This document shows positions 10,893-22,091 of a DNA stretch of 64,000 bases, one piece after another. Position 1 is the stretch's first letter; each line of letters starts with the position of its first letter. The translations under genes were made by a program, and so were the position numbers. Source of the stretch: Ascaphus truei (lineage: Eukaryota; Chordata; Amphibia; Anura; Ascaphidae); NCBI GenBank assembly GCA_036426205.1, contig CM071586.1:10710518-10774517 (forward strand), in the 5' to 3' direction. The notes beneath the pieces are model-generated. The model worked only from the letters and a program-made list of their open reading frames with translations, searched no databases and was not told the DNA's origin.

Positions 10893-13800
10893 TCAACTTT
10901 GTTTTTATTAGTTTTTTGTGCATACACATCATAGAATACAGAATGTTGTCAAGTGTTTCAGGTATACACCAAACTTACAGGAATACTTTACAAGTAACGG
11001 ACAAACATTGGGGGGACCACAAGACAGGACACAGACAGACTGACAACATCTAAGGACAAGGAAAAAGAGGGGGGAGGGGGGGGGGGAGCGGCCTGGGAGA
11101 AGCGCTGATTCCACATTTCGCCGGCATCTTTCACCATCACTGCCTTTGCTCTGCTCCAGTTCACCTCTCAGAGGAGCTCAAATCCGGCTCACATCAGAAT
11201 TTCTTTGGTCGGTGAATCTCTTCACCACTGTACCTCGGGGGGAGCCCTACTGTCCGATCGTCCCGTCCGGCTCCCAGCCCAACATCCAAGGAGAACCCAT
11301 CTATCTCTATCAAAGCCATATTGTGGCCTCATTCATCCCCTGAATATCAGTCTGGGCAAGCCATAATGACCATACTTTTTCAAATTTGTCGGCTGAGTCG
11401 TTAACTAAACTCGTTAACTTCTCCATTCTACAAATGAACCAAATTCTGTTTCTGATTTTATCAATAGAAGGAATCGCATTCTGATTCCACAGTGCTGCGG
11501 TCTCGCACCTCATAGCGGTAGCAAAATGTGCTATCAGCTTGTTACCCGATCTAGATACCTCGTTTGTAGGTTTACCTAATAAAAATAGCCACGGGTCCAG
11601 CTGTATTGTGAGCCCTAAAAAGATCCTCTGCAGCCAATCACGGATCTGGGTCCAGACCGGCACTAATCTCGGGCAAGACCACAGCATGTGCACCAGATCC
11701 CCCTGTTCCCCGCACCGCCTGGGGCAGAGCGGGGAAGCCCCCCGGACGAATTTAGCTAATCTGATTGGGGTGAGATACCACCTTAATAATACCTTATATG
11801 AGTTCTCCTTCAATGTTGTGCATATGGAGCTCGAGGCCGCAGCTTTGAACACCGCAGCCCAGTCCTCGTCCTCTAGTTGTGTCTGGAGATCCTCTTCCCA
11901 TTGTGTCATGAAACGGGGTTTGACTGTCCTGTCTGAGTCAGTATTCACCACCTCTCTGTACAACGCAGAGATCAGTCCCCGCGTGTCGGCTCCGCGCACG
12001 CAGAGCTGTTCGAATTTGGTCAGCGGTGGTCTCACCGGGTGTGCGTTATAAAATGCCCGGACCTGGAGGTACCTCATATAATCAGTGTTAGGTAAGTCCG
12101 TTTCCGACTGTAATAGTTCAAAAGATTTGATCTTGCCCTTAACCTCCAGGTCCTTCAATCGACTAATCCCTAATTGCCGCCAGCGCGGGAAGCATTTTTC
12201 TGCCAGCCCAGGAGCAAAGTCCGGGTTGCCATATAAAGGAGCCATCAGTGTGTGTTTGGAGGTCAAAGAGCAGCTACTTTTAGAAGCCTCCCAGACCGAG
12301 AGTGAGTTGAGCACAGAGGATAGTGGAATAAGCTTATCCTTCACCCGTGTCCTCGGGTACCAGATTAGGTCCCTGAGCTCAAGCGGGGCGCACACCTCCT
12401 TCTCCAGTGCCACCCACCTCCTGAGCCCCGGGTCCCCATGCCACTGCGTGATTTGACACAATTGTGCCGCTTTATAGTAGGATAAGACGCTCGGGACTGC
12501 TAGGCCACCAGCTTCCTTGGTTTTTTGCATAATTTTCCCTTTAATCCGTGGTTTTTTATCTTTCCAAATAAATTGAGAAATAGCTTTTTGGAGCCCTGCA
12601 ATGTCTGCTCTAACCACGGCAACCGGGAGAGTTTGGAACAGGTATAGAATTCGGGGAAGGATGTTCATCTTGACACTATAGATCCTCCCCAACCAAGAAA
12701 TACCATATGCCTTCCATGCCTGCAGCTCTTTTTTGAGAGTCCTCAACAGTCTGGGATAGTTAGCCGAATATAAGGAGCTCGCCTTTTTTGTGATCTGCAC
12801 TCCTAGGTATTTCATGGCGGATGGTCGCCATCTAAACTCAAAGTTGAGTTCTATCAGCTTCTCCATTTCTCTTGGCATGTATAGGCTTAAGGCCTCTGAT
12901 TTAGCTTGATTTATTTTGAAGCCAGAGATCTGGGCAAAACGCTCTAGAAGCTCGAACAGATTAGGCAGCGAGATAAGCGGCTTGGCAAGGGTTAGGATGA
13001 TATCATCCGCGTACAGAGCCACTTTGTGCTCCTGCGAATGGATCTGTACCCCAGCGATATCAGCGTTACTCCGAATTTGTGCTGCGAGTGGTTCGATGCA
13101 TAAGGCGAATAGCAGGGGCGAAAGCGGACATCCCTGCCTTGTACCACTTTTAATTGGGAATAGTTCCGACGGGAATCCCTGGTGAACTACTCTGGCTGAT
13201 GGTGCCGTATATAGTGCTTTGACAGCCTGTTGGAATTTGCCACCAAACCCAAATGCGCCAAGCGTGGACTCCAGGTATGGCCAATCAATCCTGTCAAAGG
13301 CCTTTTCCGCGTCTAGGCTTAGGGCCACACCCCGAATCTCATTGGCTCCCATAAAGTCTATTATATCCACAATTCTTCTAGTGTTGTCGGCCGCTTGTCT
13401 ACCTCTAATGAAGCCAACTTGATCCGGGTGGATGAGCCCTGGCAGGATTATATTTAATCTATTGGCCAGCAATTTAGCGTAGATTTTTACATCTGTGTTA
13501 ATTAATGATATTGGCCGATAACTTTGGCAGCTAGTGGGATCCTTGTCCTCTTTATGAATTACCGAGATTGACGCCTGGAGCATCTGTCCCGGGAAGGGCT
13601 CTCCCGCCAACACTCCATTAAACAGCTGGAGCATGTGAGGAGCTAAGACTCCGATAAATTTTTTATAGTACAGGTTGGAGAACCCATCCGGGCCTGGGGC
13701 TTTTGATGCTTTTAAGTTTTTTACAACCGCCTCTAGTTCCTCCCTTGTGAAGTCTCGTTGAAGAGCCTCTCGCTCCTTTCTGTTTACTTGTGGCAAGGCT

Positions 13801-15113
13801 GCGTCTGCTAGGAATTTCTGTAGATTACTACTTGTCCTAGCATTGTGAACTACCTTCTCTCCATTATATAGCTGTTCGTAGAATTTCGCAAACTCCCCTA
13901 CTATGACTTTAGGGTTTGAGGAACTCTGGCCTCCTGCGGTCATAATAGATTGAATGTTAAAATTTGGTTTCCTATTACGGAGTCTGGTGGCTAGCATAGT
14001 GTCCGGTTTGTTAGCTTTCTCATAGAACTTCCTCTGCGTCCAACTCATGTCCTTCTCCGCTCGGGAAGTAAGGAGGAGGTTTAGCTGAATTCTAACATCC
14101 TTCAACTCCCTCAGATCATCATCTCTACCTGTCTGGTTATGTAGAATAGAGAGCTCATGTAACCTGTGATAAAGCTGGGATAATTTGGCTTCCTTTTTCT
14201 TTTTCCTATTTGCCGCTATACCGATTAATACCCCCCTAATCGTGGCTTTATGAGCCTCCCATAACAGTGAATGGGATTCCACACTGCCACTATTTATCCG
14301 AAAATACTCTGATATTTCAGATTTCACTTTGTTTTGGATCTCCGGGATTTTGATTATTGATTCATTTAGCTTCCAGTTTGCTCCCGGGCTGGCATTACTC
14401 AATTGAATGCATCTCAGCTCTACTGATGCATGGTCCGACCAAGTAATATCATGTATGCTTGTGTCGGAAATTTGTGGGACCATTCTGCCCGATACAAAGA
14501 AGTGGTCAATCCTACTGTAGCTGTCATGTGGGTGGGAGTAGAAAGAATAACTGCGGTCTCCCTGGTGCTGCTCTCTCCAGATGTCCACCAGACTAGTCTG
14601 TTTAAGGCCTTTCAGTAATGAGATATTCCCTTCTTTCTTATTATTTTTTTGGGACGTAGATCTGTCTACCTTTGCATTCATGACTGTGTTAAAGTCGCCA
14701 CCTAGAATTATTTGTCCCTCAGCCCATACCTGCAGCTTCTGGAAGAATGTGTTGTAAAAGTCTAGTTGACCTTCATTTGGTGCATATATACACGCTAATG
14801 TCACTCTGACCTGCTTAAGGAGCCCGACCAGCACCAGATACCTTCCCTTTGGGTCCCTTTTAACCTTTTCAACCTGGAAGGGGGTGTGATTTTGAAACAG
14901 GATAGCTACACCTTTCTTTTTCTCTGCCCCTGATGCTAAGAAGAACTTTCGAAAGCTAGAATCGAGGAATTTCGGATTATTACGCGAGCTGAAGTGAGTC
15001 TCCTGTAGGAAGACCACGTCAGCCCCTCTCCTCTTGAACTCAGTGAAAGCGACTCTTCGCTTGCGTGGACTGTTGAGCCCTTTGGCGTTTTGCGAGATAA
15101 AAATTACCTCCAT
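10893..15113 (-). mobile_element. L1/Tx1-type LINE with intact ORF2
   Basis: The element runs right to left. ORF2 (15113-11310) is followed by about 0.4 kb of 3' UTR ending in AATAAAAAC near 10893, without a long poly-A tract. The region upstream of ORF2 (to about 16030) probably also belongs to it, but no ORF1 with a coiled coil and RRM was found, so the copy may be 5' truncated. No target duplication was identified. Confidence 0.85.
11310..15113 (-). CDS. LINE ORF2: AP endonuclease plus reverse transcriptase
   Basis: A 1267-codon frame with no stop. Residues 1-235 form an exonuclease-endonuclease-phosphatase domain: QNAKGLN at the start, LQETHF near 38, GGDFNT near 138, YSRIDHFFV near 205 and SDHASV near 226. 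The reverse transcriptase covers about 460-760, with SKAPGPDGF, FDRIDW, GTRQGCPLSP and the catalytic LYADD box near residue 699. A C-terminal C-x3-C-x7-H-x4-C motif (CPRRC..GDLVHMLWSC) lies near 1140, typical of L1/Tx1 elements. The protein would nick target DNA and prime cDNA synthesis in the nucleus. Length and domain order match full-length L1/Tx1 ORF2, so this copy is recent and potentially a source element. Confidence 0.93.
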   Translation of the reverse strand: MEVIFISQNAKGLNSPRKRRVAFTEFKRRGADVVFLQETHFSSRNNPKFLDSSFRKFFLASGAEKKKGVAILFQNHTPFQVEKVKRDPKGRYLVLVGLLKQVRVTLACIYAPNEGQLDFYNTFFQKLQVWAEGQIILGGDFNTVMNAKVDRSTSQKNNKKEGNISLLKGLKQTSLVDIWREQHQGDRSYSFYSHPHDSYSRIDHFFVSGRMVPQISDTSIHDITWSDHASVELRCIQLSNASPGANWKLNESIIKIPEIQNKVKSEISEYFRINSGSVESHSLLWEAHKATIRGVLIGIAANRKKKKEAKLSQLYHRLHELSILHNQTGRDDDLRELKDVRIQLNLLLTSRAEKDMSWTQRKFYEKANKPDTMLATRLRNRKPNFNIQSIMTAGGQSSSNPKVIVGEFAKFYEQLYNGEKVVHNARTSSNLQKFLADAALPQVNRKEREALQRDFTREELEAVVKNLKASKAPGPDGFSNLYYKKFIGVLAPHMLQLFNGVLAGEPFPGQMLQASISVIHKEDKDPTSCQSYRPISLINTDVKIYAKLLANRLNIILPGLIHPDQVGFIRGRQAADNTRRIVDIIDFMGANEIRGVALSLDAEKAFDRIDWPYLESTLGAFGFGGKFQQAVKALYTAPSARVVHQGFPSELFPIKSGTRQGCPLSPLLFALCIEPLAAQIRSNADIAGVQIHSQEHKVALYADDIILTLAKPLISLPNLFELLERFAQISGFKINQAKSEALSLYMPREMEKLIELNFEFRWRPSAMKYLGVQITKKASSLYSANYPRLLRTLKKELQAWKAYGISWLGRIYSVKMNILPRILYLFQTLPVAVVRADIAGLQKAISQFIWKDKKPRIKGKIMQKTKEAGGLAVPSVLSYYKAAQLCQITQWHGDPGLRRWVALEKEVCAPLELRDLIWYPRTRVKDKLIPLSSVLNSLSVWEASKSSCSLTSKHTLMAPLYGNPDFAPGLAEKCFPRWRQLGISRLKDLEVKGKIKSFELLQSETDLPNTDYMRYLQVRAFYNAHPVRPPLTKFEQLCVRGADTRGLISALYREVVNTDSDRTVKPRFMTQWEEDLQTQLEDEDWAAVFKAAASSSICTTLKENSYKVLLRWYLTPIRLAKFVRGASPLCPRRCGEQGDLVHMLWSCPRLVPVWTQIRDWLQRIFLGLTIQLDPWLFLLGKPTNEVSRSGNKLIAHFATAMRCETAALWNQNAIPSIDKIRNRIWFICRMEKLTSLVNDSADKFEKVWSLWLAQTDIQGMNEATIWL

Positions 15114-16030
15114 TTTATGCAGCAGTGTCTGTGTGGACCTAATATGTAAGCCGATCTGATCTTACCCCAGACCCTGGACATGCTCCGTTGGTGGCATCTG
15201 CTGACCCTCCTTCTTACGCCGGGGGGGCCCACTGGAGATTGTTTTTGTTGGTGGAAACTTCCTTGGTGGAGAATCACGCTCCCTCTTGCACCTTCAGGAT
15301 GAGGATGGGATACATTGAAGGGAGGAAACACTGGGGAAAAGCAGGGAAAACAACCAACATATAAAGAAACATAGAGAACCATAGTGATCCCTCGGGACCC
15401 CAGGTTCGGTGCCCGGTTGTGGCTACGCCTCTCTGGACCCACCTCCCTCCCAGTCCAGTCCCATGGCCCCTCCTGCAGACCATGTATTTCCGGGACTTTT
15501 GCAGGAGTGTGGGGGTAACCCACACCCCTGCCGCCGAAACGCATGTCTTCGGGTAGGATTAGTGGTGTTCTCCTATCTACCCGCCGGCATCAAATGTATA
15601 TTTCAGGAACCGCCACCCCGGAACCCGGTGGCATGAAACTATGGGTATGACTAACTGTGCCTGTCTGGTATCTCCTGTCTTGTGTCTCCTCTGTGGGCAC
15701 TCTACGTCCTGGGTTGCTTACTGAGGGTTCCCTCACTTTCTAGTTCCTGTCGTGTCTAGTCCTCCCCTATTGCCTCCCTTCCAGGCTACCATTCTGATGA
15801 CCCTCTTGGGGTCTTGCTGGCCCATCTCCCTCTTTCTGTTCTCCCTGCAGCCCTCCGCCTCTCTGGGCCTCTCTAGACTTTCTCTCCTCCATCTCTCCCT
15901 GAACTCCCCCTATGTCCCCTCCCTTACTGCATTGCCCCCCTACCCCCTCTCGAATGCCCCCCTACCCCCTCTCGAATGCCCCCCTACCCCCTCTGCTGTT
16001 ATGTTGTTATGCCAGACCCCCTAATGTCTC
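15114..16030 (-). other. Probable LINE 5' or inter-ORF sequence
   Basis: GC-moderate sequence directly upstream of ORF2 on the minus strand. A 146-codon minus frame (15544-15104) overlaps the ORF2 start codon but has no ORF1 domains. A short tandem repeat of CCCCCTACCCCCTCTCGAAT lies at about 15930-15995. Confidence 0.35.
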
Positions 16031-16887
16031 AACTTCGTCACGAGATTTCTGAGAAACGGTGTTTATGACCATGGGAACCTCCCCCGGAATGCGAGATGTG
16101 CTTGTTATCTATATTTTATTTTCATAACAGTGGCACATTTCTCCCATTTCCAAGGTCTTGTGGTTAGCTGAAAAGCTTATTATCACTTAAAACTAAGGAG
16201 CAGAAAGAAAAAAAAATGTGTCTTTTAAACCTAACTTTTCATACCAACACTCATGCAGACAATAGACAAAATGGATGACAATATCAAGCACCTAAGATGG
16301 ATGCTGACTTAAAATGGCTGCTCAGATCCCAGTGCTGTTTATGTCAGACCTCCCCCCTTAATGTACTTTTTCTCAACTTCGTCAAATGTGATGGTTTTCC
16401 ACCTGGTAGTTGAAGATGATGGGAGATGCTGGGTTGCCAGTCTTGTGCTGTCCCTTTTTATTGTACAAAGTGTCCATGTAACTTATAATTTATTATATTC
16501 TGCAACAACATAACATACAATGTGACTAAATGATTGGGAAATGTCTAACTCCAATACATAACTATGACTAGAAGTCGTCTGTTCCTTTTATCAAATACCG
16601 GTCATCAAATAGTCACTGTCACAGGAGGAGACGGTGGTCATTAGTCCTGGCTATTGAAATTGTTAATTTAGAAGGGGGTGTTCAGGCTTTATTTGAAGGG
16701 GGAGAGGGTGAAAAGGTGCTTGACTGTCTTCTGCTCCTTCCTACATCTGATGGGAAGTCCCTGCCCTCTACTGATTTTCCACAACCATCCTTCACTAACT
16801 CACCCCCACATGGGGACAGAGAGGGGGATGGGTAGAAAAGGAAGGTTGTATAAAATGAGCACAGGGCAGGGAAATCCCATCTGAGAT
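16031..16887. other. No gene recognised
   Basis: AT-rich DNA. The phrase CTCAACTTCGTCA occurs twice (about 16028 and 16372), which may mark the ends of a small unclassified repeat. Nothing else can be supported. Confidence 0.3.
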
Positions 16888-17560
16888 GTATTTATTTATT
16901 TATAAAATATTTTACCAGGAAGTAATACATTGAGAGTTGCCTCTTGTTTTCAAGTATGTCCTGGGCACAGAGTTATGATGACAAATACATTTACAAATAC
17001 ATTTACATAAATGAGCAGGATATAAATTATATACAAGACATTGCGTGCACAGTTAAAGATAATATATATTATGGGCGTATGAAACAGTTACAGACCAGAT
17101 TAAAATGTGGGACAGCCTTAGATTTGAAAGAACTTAAACTGGTAGTAGATGTAAGAGACTCTGGTAGGTTGTTCCAGTTTTGGGGTGCATGGTAAGAGAA
17201 GGAGGAGTGGCCGGATACTTTGTTGAGCCTTGGGACCATGAACAGTCTTTTGGATTCTGATCTCAGGTGATAGGTGCTGCATGTGGTAGGGGTGAGGAGC
17301 TTGTTCAGATAGCTGGGTAGCTTGCCCATAAAGAATTTGAAGGCAAGACCGGAAAGGTGAACTTTGCGCCTAGACTCGAGTGATGACCAATCTAGTTCTT
17401 TGAGCATTTCGCAGTGATGTGTGTTGTAGTTGCATTGGAGAACAAAACGACAAATTGAGTTGTAGAGGGTGTCAAGTTTGCTAAGGTGGGATTGAGTTGC
17501 AGAGCCATATACTATGTCTCCATAGTCAATAATTGGCATTAGTATCTGCTGTGTGACGTA
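16888..17560 (-). pseudogene. 3' fragment of a non-LTR retrotransposon (CR1/L2/Rex-like)
   Basis: The minus frame 17539-17069 (156 codons) matches the region after the reverse transcriptase in CR1/L2/Rex-like LINEs: PIIDYGDIVYGSA, a helix with ICRFVLQCNYNTHH, LKELDWSSLESRRK, then YHAPQNWNNLPESLTS and a final SLSSFKSKAVPHF segment. The 3' tail continues to about 16888 and ends in TTTATTTATAAA-type sequence with the phrase TTTTACCAGGAAGTAATACA. The copy is strongly 5' truncated. Confidence 0.75.
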
Positions 17561-18064
17561 GGAAGGAGCAGAAGATTACTTTGTAGGTTATGTACCATTG
17601 GTCAATATTATTAATATTTTTTTTTGGGGGGGGGGGGTGGAGTGAATATGGGATTGCACCTACAAATCCCCCATTGTTTTTCCATCAAACTATTTGCAAA
17701 TTGCTTTTTCGTCAAACGAATCTAGCCATCCTAAAAAAAAACCGGTCTGGATTTGAATGATTATGCATTGAGGGGGGGGGGATTCTATGTCTTTATTTGT
17801 ATCTGTTATCTGTCACAAGGTGTTTACCCTTTGGTAACATCAGATAAGTAGTATCCAAACCTTCACCTCGGCTAGCCATTTAACATTAATGTATATATGT
17901 ATATAATGTATTTATTTCTTTTCAGCAGGAGAATAATGAACCCCATTAAATATACAAACTAAAATAGGCTATGCTAATCAACAACACTTCTGCCGTCACA
18001 GCTAACCCCATTAGCTATACAGGCTTAATTAACTATAGCTATATAGTGCATCTGTATAACCATT
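17561..18064. other. No gene; poly-G runs and AT-rich DNA
   Basis: Contains G runs at about 17625 and 17772. The last ~120 bases (TATGCTAATCAAC, ACCCCATTAGC) resemble the sequence upstream of the hammerhead-like hairpin near 43.2 kb, so this may be a PLE terminal repeat fragment. Confidence 0.35.
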
Positions 18065-18103
18065 CCTTGATGAAGTAGCGTTTCAGCTACGAAACGCATA
18101 GGA
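18065..18103 (+). ncRNA. Hammerhead-ribozyme-like hairpin
   Basis: The order is TTGATGA, a 5-bp stem II (GTAGC/GCTAC) and then GAAACGCAT. A hammerhead core is CUGANGA, stem II, GAAA. Here the first core C is U, which should abolish or weaken cleavage. PLEs are known to carry hammerheads with a minimal stem III in their terminal repeats. Confidence 0.4.
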
Positions 18104-19207
18104 TTAATGTGTTTTACAAATTGTTATTTTTAATCAATGATAGACTTCATGCCTGCATAATTTATAAGCATTCGAATTTGCAATTCACCGCGGGGGAGCG
18201 GTTGTAATCAACCATCAGCTGAGACTGTGCAGCTGGTATCACGCACTCTGAGTGTCTTACGTGAGTCACGTGATACTGCTTGATACGGGTCTCATGGACA
18301 AGCATTGTGCAATTGATGCGCGCGCAAGACCTAAACTGGACTGGCTTGCATTCTTAGAAGTAACTTACTCGGGACTCAAATTATCACCATCACTGGAAGG
18401 GTTTTCCCGGAAAGAGACGCACACCCTCAGACGGACCAATTGTTTAGCCGACTACCATCCTTGAGGAGCTGTGATGACGTCCTGATATCGCTTGTGACTA
18501 CCTACCAGAGGGTCGCGTTCCAGCCTGTCTCTCCAGCTTCACCGTGTGGTAACAAATGTGGTAACATGTGCACATGTTCTATTTACCTGATGTACGCAGA
18601 ATACTTACCTTTTTGAACTAGATAAATTATCTTGATACATTTCACTATTGCGATTGCGCTGTTGTTTTTGTTCACTGTACATAGACGTTTGCAGGCACAA
18701 GGAGTCCTGGACCCTACAGCTTACAATCTAATGCTGGTGACCGTATATGAAACCAGGTAACCAAAGATTAACTATCCAGGCGCTTCCAAGAGTCATAAAG
18801 ACAGCTGCATCCTGATTATACAGTAAGTGAATGTAATGCTGGCTAGTTTCCAAGACAAACCGATGATAAACGGTCTTAACAATAAACAAATAGCTCTCCT
18901 TAGACTTGTAATTGTAGACTCACGGTTGTAAAAGTAGTGGAATGCCAGTAGTGAAGATAAACAGCAGCACCGGCGATCTGTAGACCGGTAAGAAACTTCT
19001 CTCAGCTCGTGTCGTGTAAATGCCTCCGTAGTCCTGGAGTGACAGGTACAGCAGCTGTCCGGCGTGCAGCCAGTAGAAATAGCAACATGAAGATACTCCT
19101 CCCGTGGGAGGCAGGAACGGCGCGCAGCCGAATGAAGACCGCAGCAGGCAATGGTGATGAAGCAAACAGTTTAATCAGACATCAGGGTAAAAAAGTCTGG
19201 TGGATCC
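18104..19207. other. No gene recognised; possible PLE terminal sequence
   Basis: No coding frame with family features. The region is bracketed by two hammerhead-like hairpins in opposite orientation (18065-18103 and 19208-19250), so part of it may derive from PLE long terminal repeats. Confidence 0.3.
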
Positions 19208-19250
19208 TCTGACGCGTTTCAGCCCGTGGGGCCTTTGACAAAGCCTGAAG
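19208..19250 (-). ncRNA. Degenerate hammerhead-like hairpin
   Basis: On the minus strand, TTTGTCAAAG is followed by a GCCC/GGGC stem and then TGAAACGCGTC. The GAAAC..GUC half matches a hammerhead with a tiny stem III, but the CUGANGA half does not, so this is likely a decayed copy. Confidence 0.3.
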
Positions 19251-19289
19251 CCAGACATACACACCTGATCTCACTCATGCCTCCCTGCC

Positions 19290-19640
19290 ATCTCTTCCTC
19301 TGTAAATGGTGTTAACCTTTTCATTTAACACTGACCAACCTTAAAATTTGCCTCACAAATCAAGCATCCCAACAGCCTGCACTCATGGCTATTGTCCCAC
19401 AGTCACTTATACCACCGATTGTGGCCAAGCACTGCCATCTACAGCACTTATTCCCTCACCTGCTGTCTCTGTAAGTTTCCCCTCAAACCTCTTAGATTGT
19501 AAGCTCTTCGGGGCAGGGATTTCCTTTCCCATTGTCTGATTTTTGCTGCAATTATTGTATTATTATAATTCCCTGTACTGTATTCTTTGTGAAGCGTACA
19601 CTTTTGGCGCTTTATAAATAGAGACATACAATACAATATG
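19290..19640 (+). mobile_element. LINE 3' tail (CR1/L2-like)
   Basis: Contains the phrases TTAGATTGTAAGCTCTTCGG, GGGCAGGGATTTCCTTTCC and GCGCTTTATAAATA, the conserved 3' end shared with the copy at 27231-27730. It is heavily 5' truncated. Confidence 0.7.
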
Positions 19641-20429
19641 TAATCTGTGGTGTTACAACTCCATGGACCACAGACTGTCTCCAGCTCATTTTCTTTCCCT
19701 GGCTGTCAGGTTTTACACTGAATCTCATCGGTTCTCCCTCTCTCACTAATAAAGTTCTGTGGCTCCAAAGTCATTGGCCACATCTACTGTGACCTTGCCC
19801 CTCTCATTGAACATTCCTGCTCAGACACTTCTGTTCTTGAGTTGTTAGTCATGGTGTTGTCGTTGTTTGCAAATGCACGAAGATAAGAGCAAACACGGGC
19901 CATGGATAATGAGTTTGTTTATTTTATATTCTGAATGATCATACAGGAGGGTCTCAAGAGACTCTGCATGGGGAGGGCCTCACAGCCTTTTTATACAGAT
20001 ATGAGTTTATTTGTCTAAAACAAGTTGCTAGGTAGAATACAATATCTCCTCCTTTTTCTAAACCAATCATTGTAAAGGTCACTAAATGAGAAAAAACTGG
20101 GTTACAGCATCTTAATACAATGAACAAGGTATATTAGGATACATTTTTAAATCTGAATATACTGCAGAATACGTGCTTCCCTCTCATTTCTGGGCATAGG
20201 TTGATTTTGTTCTTGAGTCTACTGGTGGTCAACCTGATACACTCGCAACATGCACATTCTTTCACACACGAATGATTGCAGGAACTCAGCATGAGACACA
20301 AGACAGAGACTTGTGAAGACAAAGACAGACAAAATGGAGATGAAATGGATTCTGCACACCACCAACAACCTCATCTCCAGAGAACCCCCCCCCCCCAGTC
20401 CATTTCATCCACATGTCATCCATTTCTAC
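19641..20429. other. No gene recognised
   Basis: AT-rich DNA. A plus-strand frame from 20276 enters the OR pseudogene but lacks OR features before about 20430. Confidence 0.35.
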
Positions 20430-20808
20430 AGTATGTTCATTTCAACAATATTACATTTACAGTGCCAACCTACCCTATCGGTCTTTTCCCCTTTGTGTTC
20501 ATCATCATAACTTATGTCTGCATCTTCCTCACCATTCTTGGAATCTCTTCAACCACTGGTCGTCAAAAAGCCTTTTTCACCTGCAGCTCCCAACTGGCGG
20601 CTGTGTGCATGTAATATGGACCTCAGCTTTCTAAATATATTGTCCCAGCCGATGGCAAGCCATGGATTGTAAACAAGCTCATATCACTGTTGCATACTGC
20701 GGTCACTCCATTGTTCAACCCTATCATATACAGTCTGAGGAACCAGGAGCTCCGGGCATTGTTTTTCAAAATGATCTGTAAAAGATGGACCTGCCCGTGC
20801 AACTGGTA
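20430..20808 (+). pseudogene. Olfactory receptor pseudogene, TM5 to C-terminus
   Basis: The frame contains the second half of an odorant receptor. It has NNITFTVPTYP and a TM5 segment (GLFPFVFIIITYVCIFLTI), then the intracellular loop GRQKAFFTCSSQL (the family's KAFSTCxSHL). An in-frame TAA (20612-20614) follows in TM6. After it come TM7 PLFNPIIYSLRN, the hallmark of ORs, and a short tail ending with a natural stop at 20806-20808. TM1-TM4 are missing upstream. ORs are intronless G-protein-coupled receptors of sensory neurons, so this is a dead, truncated gene. With the N-terminal fragment at 28315 it suggests the insertion locus was an OR cluster. Confidence 0.88.
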
Positions 20809-21809
20809 GTACTGCAACACATAATGGCGATGGAATATAGAGAGAGCACTCAGCCACGTAACATCAATTTCATTCACAGACCGGAAAGAATGGAAGTAGT
20901 GTTAGTCTCCTATTTCATGTGGGGGGAAAAAGATCAATATTTTGAAAAAAGACTTAGGGGTCTATGCACTAAGCAGCGGAAAATTGCATTCGCCAGGGGT
21001 TTGAATTTGCCATGTTTTTGGAGTGTTGCCCTCGCTGTATGCAGGAAGGGCCGAATCCCTGGTGAATCAATGCGCCACCACCATTTGACAAGATGGCGAC
21101 TAACTGGTGGCGAGACAGTCTGCCTGGCGAGAAACTGTCCCCTGCCGAGATGTGTCTGCAGCAGAGAGAGATCCGCCGCTCTCTCGGCACAAACATCGGC
21201 ACATTAAAAATTATTTTTAATACAATTTTATTCATAGTGTACATGTGCAGGGGGTCTCCGGAGCTGAACCGCATTGGTTTCAGGTCCGGGGAGCCCCTGC
21301 TTCCCGAGATAAAGGCCCCTATGTAGACACCATTCTTGTCTGGTTCCTGTTCGTAGCAGTCGCACAGCATAATGGATGATAATGTAAACATCCAGTTGGT
21401 CAGATCTGCACATAACTGCTTCCATTGCTAGTCCTGTCTGCCTATCAGAAATAATGTACGCCTCGGATTCTGGGTAATTCTCACTGCTGTATGGCACACA
21501 GCATACAAGAGGGGAGTAACAAGACAGAGAATGTATTGAGTGCCCTTATAAAAATATAATAAAAGAAGTGTAGCTACTATAGACAATCACATACACCTGG
21601 TCCTTAGAAATTTTGAAAAGTTGAGACCCAAATAGATGTTTTGTATAGAGTAACAGGCAGGATAAAAGGAGAAGAGAAGAAGGAACGATAAAAATGAGAG
21701 AGAACAAAATTAAAACAGAGGCAGAAGAGATGGCCACACAGAAAATTAAATAAATAAGAGAAGTGAAGGTTAGTCAAAATGGAGAAGTTGTATGAATAAA
21801 CTGAGTAAT
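20809..21809. other. Probable dispersed repeat, unclassified
   Basis: The stretch from about 20955 (TCTATGCACTAAGCAGCG) to about 21325 (CCCGAGATAAAGGCCCC) has the look of a non-coding transposon copy, with CTCCGGAGCTGAACC inverted against GGTTTCAGGTCCGGGG. No terminal repeats or target duplication could be fixed, and no gene is seen. Confidence 0.35.
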
Positions 21810-22091
21810 TTACAAAAACACAGAGAAGCCCAGATAGTCATTCAGACCATGCGGAATCATTGAGTCCATCTGAATGGTCCATCTGGACTCGCTACGTAAC
21901 AATGTCTTCTCCGGGTCCCCACCACGTATACCCAATGAAACATTGTCTATTGCAAAGGCCCGTAATGATGCATAATCCGAGTCATGCTTAAGAAGAAAAT
22001 GCTTGGCTATTGATGTTATTTTTTTGAGAGACTCCAGGTCCTTTGTGGCGTACTTAATGTTTCTGCTATGCTCAAGAACTCGAAATCTCAC
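21810..22091 (-). pseudogene. PLE GIY-YIG endonuclease C-terminal remnant
   Basis: The 93-codon minus frame ends with FAIDNVSLGIRGGD, LLRSESRWTI and HGLNDYLGFSVFL. This parallels the last 60 residues of PLE proteins (compare NPRGGSR, REAYWIYELKT and KGMNIDFELKAFL in the copy at 43446). The catalytic Glu position (REAYW in relatives) is degenerate (SESRW). Only the 3' end survives. Confidence 0.75.

Noticed and set aside
11539..14618. Several plus-strand frames of 60-170 codons
   Set aside because: Shadows of the minus-strand LINE ORF2.
15104..15544. 146-codon minus frame just upstream of the LINE ORF2, possible ORF1
   Set aside because: No coiled coil, RRM or zinc knuckle, and far too short for ORF1; the overlap with the ORF2 start appears incidental.
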